Below, in pieces: positions 35,891-46,641 of a stretch of DNA of 64,000 nucleotides; the first letter of the stretch is position 1; each line of letters starts with the position of its first letter. This stretch comes from Polytrichum commune (Eukaryota > Streptophyta > Polytrichopsida > Polytrichales > Polytrichaceae). The notes beneath the pieces were generated by a model. The model saw nothing but the letters and a program-made list of their open reading frames with translations, was not told the DNA's origin and searched no databases. Both the position numbers and the translations under genes were made by a program. The DNA lies in NCBI GenBank assembly GCA_950295325.1, contig OX485806.1, positions 51,393,169-51,457,168 of the forward strand. The letters run 5' to 3'.

Positions 35891-35891
35891 A

Positions 35892-36236
35892 TTACACGGC
35901 CTTAGCTTCTGCCCACTGGGTCAAATACTCCATAGCCACAACAATGTACGCCATATTTTTTGAGGAATGGGGGTGGATTTCTCCAACATAATCGATTCCC
36001 CACTTCTCAAAAGGAACTAGAGGTAAGGACACATGTAGTGGCATTTCCATTCGGAGGTCATTCCTAGCGTACCTTTGACAGGCGTCACACCTCTTCACGT
36101 ATTCCTTAGCATCCTTAAACAGGTCAGGCCAAAAATACCTTGCCCTTTGGCCTGTTAATAGTTTAGAAAAATGTCCACCACATGCACTATCATGACATGC
36201 TGACAAAATTGAGGGCACCTCTACCTCCGACACGCA
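35892..36236 (-). pseudogene. gypsy integrase, N-terminal fragment
   Basis: Contains the HHCC zinc module (CHDSACGGHF ... RCDACQRYAR) and the start of the catalytic core with its first Asp (KWGIDYVGEIHP). The frame ends at about 35,892 within MEYLTQWAEAKAV, where the sequence changes to AT-rich non-coding DNA. The rest of the core (second Asp, Glu) and the C-terminal domain are missing. Confidence 0.88.
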
Positions 36237-36849
36237 TCATCTCAATAAGCCATCAGCTCCTCTCCTAAATAATCTATGTTCTATCACAACGTAGTGCCGG
36301 CTATTAAGTTTGACCCTTCTATTTTTCTCCCTCGTCCGATCTCCAGTTAACTGCTGAGTTGTCAGAATTTTGACGATGCCTGAGTACCAATATGCTTTAG
36401 CGGTCACGAGAAAGAGATTATCATCCCTTAAGCTATCATCAACTGGACTGGATCCAACCTCTTCAGACAACCTTGACAAGTGGTTTGATTGCAAGTGCAT
36501 ACGTCCAGGCTTGTATTCCATAGTGTAGTCGAACTCCTCCAACAGTAGGACCCATCTAGCCAGCCTGCCACTCAACTCCGCCTTGTTGACCAATAACTTA
36601 ATCGCCATGTGGTCGACAAAGAAAACCACTGGGTTACACATAAGGTAATGACAAAATTTCTTAACTGAGACGACCATGGCCAAACACTCCCTCTCCGTGG
36701 TAGAATAATTTCTCTTTGCGGGGGTTAACTGTCGGCTCGCATAAGCCACATGTTGATCCTTTCCTTTGTCCCCCGTCGACTAGCACAATGCATTACCTAC
36801 CGCTACCGCACTAGCATCACAAAACACATGATATGGCTTTCCCCAATCT
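36237..36849 (-). pseudogene. gypsy RNase H domain
   Basis: Starts with VFCDASAVAVGNALC (about 36,830 down; first catalytic Asp), then a frame shift, then VAYASRQLTPAKRNYSTTER and VDHMAIKLLVNKAELSGRLA, typical RT_RNaseH sequence. It runs into the integrase in the same frame but is closed by one TGA at about 36,237, where an Arg codon CGA would be expected (C-to-T at a CpG). Confidence 0.88.
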
Positions 36850-38237
36850 GCTAAGTTTCGACCTCAACTCCTCGACTGCCCGTTAGTATGCCTTTGTCCA
36901 CTCAAACTTACAATCTTTCTTAAGCAATTGCGTGATAGATACCGCAATCTTTGTATAATCCGGGATCAACTCTATCTATACCAACTTACATGTCCCAACA
37001 ACTTGGCTATTCTTTTTGCATTGGTTGGCGTAGCCAACTCATTTATGGCTGCTATCTTTTCTGGGTCAGGTTTTTTCCTTTATTCGCTCACCACATATCC
37101 TAACAACACTCATTTCTGCACACCTACAAAGGTCTTGTCTGGATTCAAAGCTAATTGTATTTTCCTACATCTAATCAAAGCATCTCTCACACACTCTAAC
37201 TATTGACTAAGACTAGACTGAGTGTTGAAGTCATCCACGAACACTCTCATGAATTTGTACAATAAGTCGGTGAAGATATACATGACCAGCCTCTGGAATG
37301 TGGCGGATTACACAATCCATACGAATGTCCCCCACGGAGTGGTGAAGGCTGTCTTGTGAACATCTTGTAACGCGATAGAAATTTGATTATATCCTGCATA
37401 ACCATCCATGAAGGTGTAGTGAGCATGTCCACCTACTTCCTCCAAAAGTAACGTAATGAATGGTAATGGAAAATGGTCCTTCTGAGTACAAGCATTTAAC
37501 TTCTTATAATCCACGCACACCCGCAACTTCCCATTTTTTTTCTTCACCAACACCATGGAGGATACCCAATCCGTGATCTCTACAGGCTTTATAAATCCAG
37601 CCTTCAACAGCCTCTCCAACTCAGCCCTCACAAACAACTGCAACTGGGGGTTCATCCTTCTCTCCTTTTGTCTAATTGGTCTAGCACCTGGAATCAAAGG
37701 AATTCAGTGTTCCACCATCTCCCGAGGTATGCCTTTAAGCTCGTCATATGACCATGCAAATGTGTCACTGAACTCATCCACTAAATCACTATACTCCTTA
37801 ATTTTGATTGCCTCCAACCTAGACCCCATCTTCATCTGCTTAATTTTCCCATTGCTAGTTTTCACCTCCACATACTTCCAATCCGCTTCAGACACATGGG
37901 TTTGTTCCGTCGTGTTTCTATACCAATATGGAGGGACCTTGGGATAATCCTTGACATCCTGACCCACTAGAATGTCTGTCGATGTGGTCTTAAAATGCAA
38001 AGGCTCCTCCAGCTTTGCAGCCTCTAGCAATGCCTCCTCATCCTGAGTCCCATCTACGTGCACTACATTAACACTACATTCCTCTATTCCATCTACCCAT
38101 GGAGTCAATCCTCCCTGTAACCATTCCTCGTCCGTGAGCACTTCACACGGCTCCAACAATGCATACTCTTCAGTCTTTGAGTTGTCCATTTCATCCTTCA
38201 AGTAATCGTGGTGAGAGGTCACCATCACATCACACAC
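36850..38237 (-). pseudogene. gypsy reverse transcriptase pseudogene
   Basis: Begins with the linker ending YSDLVDEFSDTFAWSYDELK and KGIPREMVEH (37,704 up), then MIPGARPIRQKERRMNPQ (37,697 down), SSMVLVKKKNGKLRVCVDY and TFMDGYAGYNQI. After TPWGTFVWIV a stop and a short deletion remove the MPFGLxNAP motif; the frame picks up as ATFQRLVMYIFTDL and the catalytic box reads FVDDF (about 37,225). The dyad of Asp is kept but the protein is broken. Confidence 0.88.
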
Positions 38238-38726
38238 CGATTCCGGATGATCTTTCAGCCACTGAGCATACTCACCATTGTCACTTTAATGATAAAAACT
38301 GGGACCTAGATGGCCCAATCCTGTGTTTAGCTTAGCTCCTTGACTACCTGACTGGACCAATCCTACTAATGTCTCACTCTTCCTATCATCCTCTTTGTCT
38401 CCCCCTCTTCATCCGAAGATGTAACAATGTCTTTTCTCACGCAACCACCTAGTGATCCTATAGACACCTTGACTCTATTATCTCTAGGACCATAAGTTAT
38501 GGATGGCTTAGCGCCTCCCTAATCTACTATGGCGTCAGCCATTCTCAACCAAGGTCGACCCAACAGAATGGGAAATGTATCCTTGTTGGAATGCATCTTG
38601 ATGACGTGAAAAATGACAACATACTCCTCACCCCCTGTGCTAATTCTACAATCTTGAATCATTCCCAAGGGCACCGCCAGACTTTGATTCGCCATGTTGA
38701 TGATAAAAGATGATGGACTTGTCAGA

Positions 38727-39227
38727 CTAAGACAAGGTGTGTTCTGGTAAAATATTTAGTCCACTCCCTCCATCTACCAACACGTTTGGGACTATCTTGT
38801 CTACCACCATGACCTCTATCTCTACTACCTTGACATCACGACTTCCTCCTTGTAGTTGAACTCTAGCAGCCACCCTAGTCTTCACCTTCCTCGTTCTCCT
38901 AGTCATAGACATTCCTTCCTTGAGAGTCTTACGAGCAATGGGTGATATCTCCAACAATTGTCCAAAGGTGTTATCGGCCTTGAGCGAACTAAGGTCGGCC
39001 CATAAGTCATATCCATCGGGTTTCTCCATACCCATTTTTTTTACTCCATCAAATTCCTCCCTTGGAATCCTAGGTCCTTCCCACTCTCCCATCTCACTAG
39101 CTTCTAAGTCGCGGATAATGGGTGACCTTTCTCTATCTTGAAGAATCTCATTCTCTCGTTCGAGAGTTTTTGCAGTCCTCCTAGGTTCCCTAGCTACTAT
39201 TCCCAAAGGAAAGATTGGGGGCATCAT
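38727..39227 (-). pseudogene. gypsy protease region
   Basis: A 166-codon frame ending with VPNVLVDGGSGLNILPEHTL, the pepsin-like retroviral-type aspartic protease site (here D-G-G). The upstream half is charged linker sequence. The frame is closed soon after the active site (stop at 38,727), so the protease is truncated relative to the family. A linker with decayed sequence follows (38,240-38,720). Confidence 0.8.
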
Positions 39228-40515
39228 CCGATGAGTATTCCTCTTGCCCCTCTATTTCTCTTTCAGCTTGGACATTACCTCGCATTGCTCTAGTGGTGAC
39301 TGCTAATGCCAGAGCTTCGTGTGTAGTTCCCTCCTCCAAACTTCTCAACTCATAGGTAATCACATTAGCATTAGGAGGCCATTGGTTCTGTTCTTCTCCA
39401 GGTGGCACTTGGAGAAGAAAAGACACATCTCGATGGTCATCCACGGTACCATCCATAAACTTGACATCCTGAGAGTTCGATGGACCCGGGTCATTGGGTG
39501 GAATTTTCCTCCTATTGTCGTGAGGTTGTGGACCCACTAGCCTATTCTGAATGGGAATGTATCCATTAGCTGTCTGCAAGCCAGCTGGAAGATGGAATGT
39601 CTGCCTAGCATTCCCATGGTCATAGTAAAGATTTGGCGGTCTGAGCTCATTAGTAAGTCCTCCCTCTAACACACCTCTAATAGTGCATGCCTTAAACAAT
39701 CCTTGAATGAAGAATTGTTTCAGTGTATCATCATTGAGCATTGTGCCCACAAAGCGTGTACACACCAAATCAAACCTTGTAATGTACGCCGAGATTTCCT
39801 CTTTCCTTCATTATTTCAACGAAGCCAATGCCCTCAACTCGGTGCTCTGACCTACCTCTAGTCTGAACTCATTCAAGAACTCCCTCTGCATTTGATTTCA
39901 TCCTCTAAAATGACCCTTTGCATGGTCTCTATACCATTCGTAAGCCTCGCCATCTAGTGTGGTAGGAAACCACACCAAGCAGTATCCTGGATCTATAATA
40001 AGAAAACTAGCTAACCTCTCAATATATCTCTCCATGTGCCTCGAGGGGTCCTCATCTTTGGTTCCCCAAAACTTAGGAAGGTTAGATGGCATGTCCACAG
40101 CAGCCAAGTTCTGTGGAACCAAAATTGGGAGACCTCTCGGCCTCACTAATGGATTGATGGGTGGATTGGGAGGAGGGACTCCTCTGTCTCCTTCCTGGGC
40201 CATGGTGACTGGTGTGTCTGCTTCTATTCTCTTATCAACTTCTACAGGGATCTAAACCCTAACTATATCAGTATCTGATGATGTCTCGCCACTCAATGTG
40301 GAAGGAGTTGCCTCCTCCTCATGTTGAGTATTTACTTCTAAACTTTCTAGCACATGACTAACAATGGGTTTCATATTCAAACAACTTTCTATTCTAACTT
40401 CTACCTCTTCCACGACTTGACTACTCTTAGACAATCTTTTCCTAAGTGTACCCCTTCCTAATCCTAACTTTAGTTTAGGTTTGTGAGATCGAGTGTTACC
40501 TTGCATTCCCTGCAC
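39190..40515 (-). pseudogene. gypsy gag pseudogene
   Basis: Structural protein of the retroelement. Three blocks are visible: a basic/acidic leader (40,515-40,252, TLRKRLSKSSQ...VEEVEV), the gag core (40,203-39,898) with LPKFWGTKDEDPSRHMERY and WFPTTLDGEAYEWYRDHAKG, a classic retrotransposon-gag signature, and a third block (39,768-39,190). Breaks near 40,250 and 39,800-39,900 interrupt the frame. A zinc knuckle was not found. Confidence 0.85.
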
Positions 40516-41383
40516 ATTCGATCAACCCTCACTTGACCAAGCAATAACCCTTGACGTTTTCATTCTTCAACATTTTCACTTATATGGGTGTGGATAAAAT
40601 TTTAAGGAGGTGAGGAAAGAGAACCTGCAAGCCCACTTAAGTGAAAAATCCCAAACATGGGATAGACATGCTTATGTCAACCTTCAGTTGGATTGAAGAA
40701 TCACCTCCAAATCCACCTTCCAATTGACACTCGCCATAATACCACATGTGAGGGGCTGACCTTTGTTGTGCACTATGCCAAAGACTGAGGCTTCACCCTC
40801 TCGTCTTCTACACCATGCTACAACTAGATAATCACCCTCTAGACTGGATAACAACAAAGACAATTACAAAAAACGTTCCTTAATTACTTAATTCATTCAC
40901 TGTGTAGAATTGCATACCTGAAGCAATTCCCTCTCTTCCTGCAAGTCAACACTCACACTCGACCGTGATTCAAATTTGACTCAACAACCTAGCACTTGTC
41001 TAACCAAACAAATCGTAACTTCAAAAGCATTAACTCCCCAAGACCATAACTTGGAAACTCACCCCGAGGTGATCGTCAAAGTTGACTCTTCTTAAGATTA
41101 ATTATCCCTCTAAATTTTAATGAACTAATGATCGTCCTATTAATGTGATATCCTTATGCCATCCCAAGAAGGTTTAGGACATCACCTCAAGTCGTGTTTT
41201 TTTCTCAATAATAAAATGCCTAAATAAAATTGCAATTCATTCCAAGGAAAAAAAAATGAAATTCAACTACCCTAGCCAATGACAAAAAATCAAAACCCAA
41301 GTGAAGTATTTACCTCGCACCAAGTGCTCTTTCCTCACCCTCAAGTTTGTGCCTCCAAGCTTTGATCTCCTAATCCCGCTTCA

Positions 41384-41401
41384 CTCCCGGCAGACGCACC
41401 A
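41384..41401 (-). promoter_or_regulatory. Primer-binding site of the gypsy element
   Basis: On the minus strand TGGTGCGTCTGCCGGGAG begins four bases (TAAA) after the LTR end CTGACA. It resembles the site used by many plant gypsy elements for tRNA-Asp (TGGCGCCGTTGCCGGGGA), with several substitutions; the tRNA identity is an inference. Confidence 0.7.
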
Positions 41402-41405
41402 TTTA

Positions 41406-43010
41406 TGTCAGCTCTAAACTCCCACCCTTGTGCGTCGTAGTCCGAGTGGAAGTCTGAAGCTCACATGTACTCAATCAACTTCCTCTCTACCTTTGACTTA
41501 GATCCATGTCCCAATCACATTAATGCCTCACGCACGATTTACTCCAGTTCAACCAAAATTACAAGCATTAACAAATACTTTCAAATGTCATGCCTTGATC
41601 AATGGCCTCACTTGTGAGTATCACACCCAATCCATCACAACATCCCTACCCATTAAACCACTACTTAGTTGGGCTTCCTCATTCCTCACCCTCTAATCCC
41701 AGTGTTAGCTAACTGCCTAATACCAACTCCATATGCCATGGTTAACCGCAACCAAGGTTTACATTCGGCCATTGTTTTATTCCTCAGCTCCCCTGGTCCC
41801 TTGTCCCCTTCCGGGTGCTGGGCACCACCACAGCCTTCCCAACCGCTCGGCCTTCCCATTCACCTGTCTCGGCGTGGATCCCCTTTCACCTTGCAGTTTC
41901 CAAGGAGGCTATGCCTCGAAGTTGGGTTTTGTGACTTCTTGAAGCCATCACACCAGTCAAGACAGTCTTGCCGACTACATATCCGAGAGAGCTGAGCTTT
42001 CCTTCGGCCATGCTGGCCAACAGAGTTTGTAATCCTTCCCTCACTCGCCAGTTATCAAATAGTAGCAATTCTTGGCCCCGCTCATCTGCACTCCCCATAA
42101 AACTCTTCCCAAATTGTAATTGTTCTCCTAGATGCATTCACTCAACCAGAGGTGGATGAGATTCTGCATCTCCTCCTCGCAATGTTGTTGCCGTGTCCCC
42201 AGACATTGGCCTCTTTCTACATTCTCACACCGCTCGTTGTCTGGATGCCTGCGGCGCCCAAAAATTTGTAGGGTGCCCCGAATTCAAATACCTCCCGATC
42301 CTACAATCCCCACAGGTCCAAGGCAATGCCTCCGCTTTTGTGAATGGGTGCCCTGATTGGGCAGCACGTCCTCACCCTTGCGAGCCAGCAGTCTCGAATC
42401 TCCGGCAAGTTTAGCTTCCAATGTTGGCCGGTGACTTATAGCCCAACCCAACAACTGATCCTTCTGTCATGGGGCCTCCCTCATCTCCCTTCCCTACACA
42501 GCATCGCCAAGGAGCTGCCCCGTCGCACACTAATCCCTTCGATCACCAGTACCACCCGACAGGGCTTGGCCCCGAAAAACTTCTTCTGCATGTATTCCTT
42601 CAAAGAACAGAGGAGTATCCTCCTCGGCTGAGACCCCTCTCTGGATCCGAAAATCAAGCGGCACCTCATCCACACTCTGGAGGGACCCCCCCTCCTTGAA
42701 CCAACCACACGCAAGCCTAAAACAAACAATTAGACTTAACCTAAAACCTTAACTCTAAGAGCCGAAGCAACATGAATCCTAACCCCACCCCCTTAATTCT
42801 AAGTTGTATCTCTAACCTATAATAAAACATGCACTAATTCTCACACATCCAATGTCCAAGTCACACCTAATCAATCCCTTAAGCTTACTAGGAACTTTTA
42901 TGTAAAAGCCTCATTTTTTTATGTTTTTACGCATTCATTATCAACACCAAGCCTAGGATTTAATAAATACTAGAACTAAAAACTCATGTGGGCACCAATT
43001 TGGGCTCACA
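41406..43010 (-). repeat. 5' LTR of the gypsy element
   Basis: A 1,605-bp LTR with TG...CA ends. On the minus strand it starts TGTGAGCCCAAATTGGTGCC at 43,010 and ends GGGAGTTTAGAGCTGACA at 41,406, next to the primer site. The shared U5 word is at 41,421-41,449. The middle (41,780-42,700) is GC-rich. The right flank (GTAAA, 43,011) is copia LTR sequence, so the gypsy element inserted into a copia element. Frames read across it are by-products. Confidence 0.88.
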
Positions 43011-43190
43011 GTAAACCAATAAAGAGAATAAAAACAATAAAAGTCAAAACAAGAAGACCATGAGACCATCTCACTTCAAACATTGCTCGTATGCCTTTGT
43101 ATAGGTGTTTATGCTTGTGCAATCTTATTTCCTATTGATTCCAATAGGTTACGAGTCCACCATGCAAGTGAAGTACCTAGAGATTTGATT
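43011..43190 (+). repeat. Copia LTR, 3' part (copy A)
   Basis: Closely matches 46,013-46,175 in the same orientation: GTAAACCAAT, CATGAGACCATCTCACT, CATATGCCTTTGTATA, GCTTGTGCAATCTTAT and ATTCCAATAGGTTA. Its left end is exactly the gypsy LTR terminus, so the missing 5' part was separated by that insertion. Confidence 0.8.
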
Positions 43191-43299
43191 GCATTTGAGT
43201 TTGCGGAGTGGGTCTAGAGGAGTTGGTGCTTCGGAACGTTGGAGGGGTCCGAGGGCGCATTTTGTTGTTGTCAGTATTTTTGTTTTTTTTTAATGTATG

Positions 43300-44060
43300 T
43301 TTGAGTTTCTTGAGTATCGAGAGGTTTATTTGAGAGGTTTGGAGGTGTTAAAACTTCAAGCATTTGACTTGCGTATTTTGAGCGTTCAAGGATTTTTTTG
43401 AGAGCTTGGAAGATGTACATAGACTCCGATAGTACATGACTTGAGAGACTTGATTGTTGAGAAACTTATTTGAGAGGTTTAGAGGTGTTTAAATTTTAAT
43501 GCATTTGAATTAAATATTTTGAGCGTTGAAAAAATTATTTGAGAGCTTTGAATGTGTTCAAACTTCAATAGCACATGACTTGAAAGACTTTACTATTTAG
43601 AAGTTTATTTGAGAGATTTGGAGGTGTTTAAGCTTTGAAGCATTTGATTTGAATATTTTGAGAGTTCAAGAGTTACTTTGAGAGCTTTGAAGGTGTTTAG
43701 ATTCCAATAGCATATAACATGAGATGTTTGAATTTTGAGAAGATTCTTTGAGAGTGCAAGACACATTTAAATGATTTGAATGATTTGAATATCTTTCAAG
43801 CTCTCTTGAGGTATAGAAAGTTTATTTGAATGATTTGAGAGTGTGAGGCATTTTAGATTAAAAAGATTTGATTTGAATAATTTAAATGATTTGAGTATAT
43901 TTTGAACTCTTTTGAAGTGTAATAAATCTTATTTGAATGATTTGAGAGTGTAAGGAATTTAAAAATAAGAAGATTTTGTGTGAGTAATTTGAATGTCTTA
44001 AGGACTTTCACGAGGTATAGAAGATCTAACTTGAGATATTTGAGAATGTAAGGTATTTAG
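43300..44060. repeat. Tandem repeats in the copia leader
   Basis: Between LTR and gag lie three units of about 138 bp (anchor TTGAGAGGTTTGGAGGTGTT at 43,333, 43,470 and 43,611) followed by shorter units built on TTTGAATGATTTGAGAGTGT and AAGGCATTTGAG. The second copia copy has the same array at about 57,430-58,050. Confidence 0.85.
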
Positions 44061-44109
44061 AGTGAAAGATATATTGTTTGAGTATTTTGAATGTATATCC
44101 AAGCGTACA

Positions 44110-44765
44110 ATGGCATCATTTGAAAGAAATGCCGCTATAAACATTGACAAGGTTAATGGACGGAAGTTCAATCTTTGGAAGTTCAGAATTGAAATGTTGT
44201 TGGTATCCATGGATCTTTGGGATATTGTGGACGGATTCAAGGAACCTCTACCTTCCAATGCGGATCCTAAAGTGTTGAAGGATTACCAAAGACGCGTTAA
44301 GAAGGCCATGTCTATCATCAACGTCAATTTGTCGGACAACCAACTTACGTACAACAATAGTTGAAAAGGGTCTGCGGAGGTATAGAAGATCTTTTGCAAA
44401 ATTCTTAAGACAAAGAGTTGTTTAAGATCATGTTCATTCGCAATAAGTTTTTTATGTGCAAGATGCAAGAAGCCAATGACTTGTTGGACCATGCTAACAA
44501 AGCCAAGGCGTTCATGCATCAACTCACTTATTTAGAAAGAGACGAAGACATTGTCGTGATCTTCTTCAAGAGCTTACCGGCGTCATTTGAATACTTGATC
44601 ACCGCCATGGAGACGATGCCAATGAAAGAACTTATGATGGAGTACGTGACGACGCCTTTAATGCACGAGATGTTGAAGTGCAAAAATAAAAAACGCCAAA
44701 GTGAAGATGACGCCATTGTATTGCAACTATTGAAATCAATAAGAGATAATATTGCACAAGTATAG
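44110..44765 (+). pseudogene. copia gag pseudogene
   Basis: Capsid-like gag of a Ty1/copia element. It starts MASFERNAAINIDKVNGRKF and continues LWKFRIEMLLVSMDLWDIV, the UBN2/DUF4219-type gag signature. The frame stops at 44,364 and resumes at 44,418 with KFFMCKMQEANDLLDHANKA, LPASFEYLITAMETMPMKEL and KNKKRQSEDDA. The end runs straight into an inverted LTR copy at about 44,715, before the zinc knuckle and protease. Confidence 0.88.
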
Positions 44766-44993
44766 ACAAATATATAAAGTCATATGAATAATTTTTGGAG
44801 TGAGATGGTCTCATGCTCTTTTTCTTTGCATTTTATTGATATTTTTCTCTTCATTATTTTACATTTATAATATGGGATAACTTGTATTCCTTTTTAGATT
44901 AGTATGGTAACCTTATTCTAGCCTTATTATTTCTCGTGCTTCTTTTTTTAATATTTTTATTGACTACGAGCAATCTAATGCTCTACCTTCTAT
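44715..44993 (-). repeat. Inverted copia LTR copy (arm B)
   Basis: Reverse complement of 45,887-46,165 with moderate divergence. Shared on the minus strand: TAGAAGGTAGAGCATTAGAT, TGCTCGTAGTCAATA, CATGAGACCATCTCACTCCA and TTGCACAA...CTTAT-type words. It directly abuts the end of the minus-strand RNase H frame. Confidence 0.82.
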
Positions 44994-45883
44994 ACTTCCA
45001 ATTTGTGAGTAGTCAAAGGTTTTAAACCCATTGTCTTTGTTAATGTTTGATGCCTATCATTTCCAAGCGGTTTGGTTAGCATGTCCGCTATCATATCCTC
45101 CGTAGGATAATACTTCAAACACATGTCTTGGTTTTCAAGTTTTTTTCTAATGAAGTGATGTTGTATATCGATATGTTTGGTGCAAGAATGATGTGTGGGA
45201 TGCTTTCCAAGTGCTATGCATTCTTGATTGTCACACATAATGGATGTCGATCCTTCTTGCACATATCCCACATCCGCCAAAAGTTGCCGAAGCCAAACCG
45301 CTTCCTTGGTAAAATGGCTAGTAGTCATGTACTCTGCCTCCATCGTAGACAACGCAATGCTTGATTGTTTCTTGCATTTCCACAAAATGACTCCAACGCC
45401 AACAAAAAATATGTACCATGTGATAGATCGCCGGCCGTTTGCATCTTTTGCTTTATTTGCATTGCATAAACCTCTTAAGATAATATCCTTGCCTTCGAGG
45501 CATAATTTGAAGTCCACAATGCCCTTCAAATATCTCATGATGCGATTTGTAGCCATCCAATGTAGTGGAACGGCCTTAGACATGAATTGGCTCACCGTAC
45601 TTATCGCAAATGCAATATCTGCCCTCATGGCCACCATTGCATACATGAAAGATCCTACTCCGGTCTTGTATAAAACACCTTCCATTTTCTTTTGTACATT
45701 CACAACTTCCTCATCAAAAAAATTTAACAATTTAGAATTTCTAATGGTGATAAACTTGGTCACGGGAGCAATTGTCTCATTAAAATCCACTCCGGCCACT
45801 TGAGAATATCCTTTTGGTATTAATCGTGTTATATACCTAACAATTTCACCCAATGTTTCTTGGTGCTGAACATCCATTTGCAT
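44990..45883 (-). pseudogene. copia RT/RNase H fragment, inverted relative to gag
   Basis: Minus-strand remnant of copia pol. The RT start (EIVRYITRLIPKGYSQVAGV, DFNETIAPVTKF) is joined directly to the late RT region (VLYKTGVGSFMYAMVAMRAD), so the catalytic YVDD part is deleted. RNase H follows, with the first acidic site altered (LCNANKAKD for the usual D-A-D-W), STMEAEYM and MCDNQE kept, and the end at HIDIQHHFIRKKL and MIADMLTKPLG. A frameshift sits just before EIVRY. It is flanked on both sides by LTR copies facing opposite ways. Confidence 0.9.
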
Positions 45884-45886
45884 CCT

Positions 45887-46175
45887 TTAGAAGGTAGAAC
45901 ATTAGATTGCTCATAGTCAATAGAAATATAAAAAAAAACATAAAAATAATAAGATTAGAATAAGGCTATCATGCTAGTCCAAAAAGGGATACAAATTATC
46001 CCAAATTACTTGTGTAAACCAATGAAAAGAAAAAAATCAATAAAAAGTAAAATCAAGAGAACATGAGACCATCTCACTCCAAACGTTGTTCATATGCCTT
46101 TGTATATGTGTCTATGCTTGTGCAATCTTATCTCCTATCGATTCCAATAGGTTATGGGCCCACCATGTAAGTGAA
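45887..46175 (+). repeat. Copia LTR copy (arm C)
   Basis: Same orientation as copy A and opposite to arm B. It starts at TAGAAGGTAGAACATTAGAT, the same word at which arm B starts, and ends near CACCATGTAAGTGAAG. The sequence beyond (GCCGGGGAGTGC...) is unrelated to the copia leader. Confidence 0.8.
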
Positions 46176-46363
46176 GAGCCGGGGAGTGCTATCTTGTGAG
46201 CGATGAGCGGTAACTTGTGAGCAGTGAGGAAGGTGAAATATTTGGTAATAGGGCCACCAATATCCTACCGTGGGAAGGATAAACAACATGAAATCCAAAT
46301 ATTTAATTCATCGCTAGTAGCATTGGACATGAAACTATCTTTTGCCTCGTCATCTATATATAT

Positions 46364-46558
46364 TTGAACACCTATGCATTGCAAATTCATTTTGGAACTA
46401 TAGCAAAACTTCATTTGGATCCGAATCTTCGATATTTAACATTGCAATTGCAACATTTTCAACATATGATGGGAGACGCGGGCTACGGCTTGGACTTTGT
46501 AGGAATTGTCTATGTGCCCAAAACGGGAGACATGTCATGTTTCCATTCGTATTTCTAA
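46364..46558 (+). CDS. Hypothetical protein fragment
   Basis: A plus-strand frame with a protein-like composition (LQIHFGTIAKLHLDPNLRYL then YGLDFVGIVYVPKTGDMSCF), open upstream to about 46,310 and ended by TAA. It lies just beyond the 3' end of the minus-strand methyltransferase-like pseudogene and may be a tail-to-tail neighbour or part of the same mobile unit. No family is recognised. Confidence 0.3.
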   Translation: MNTYALQIHFGTIAKLHLDPNLRYLTLQLQHFQHMMGDAGYGLDFVGIVYVPKTGDMSCFHSYF

Positions 46559-46641
46559 AATAAAATCGATCAAATATGTAAATAATTTTGAAAAAATAAA
46601 AATGAACTAATGAATTGAATGAACAATTATTGTATCAAAAC

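Larger units (their letters stand above)
35892..41405 (-). mobile_element. Ty3/gypsy internal region, decayed and 3'-truncated
   Basis: Internal part of a minus-strand Ty3/gypsy retroelement in the order PBS - gag - protease - RT - RNase H - integrase, the order that separates gypsy from copia. Every domain is interrupted by stops or frameshifts. The integrase stops abruptly at about 35,892 and the 3' LTR is absent; only the LTR at 41,406-43,010 remains. The parts are given separately below. Confidence 0.9.

Noticed and set aside
41669-42729. Several frames of 70-110 codons on both strands
   Set aside because: All lie inside the GC-rich middle of the gypsy 5' LTR and share no motif; by-products of composition.
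45128-45803. Plus-strand frames of 78 and 191 codons
   Set aside because: Antisense to the copia RT/RNase H fragment, which carries recognisable motifs.
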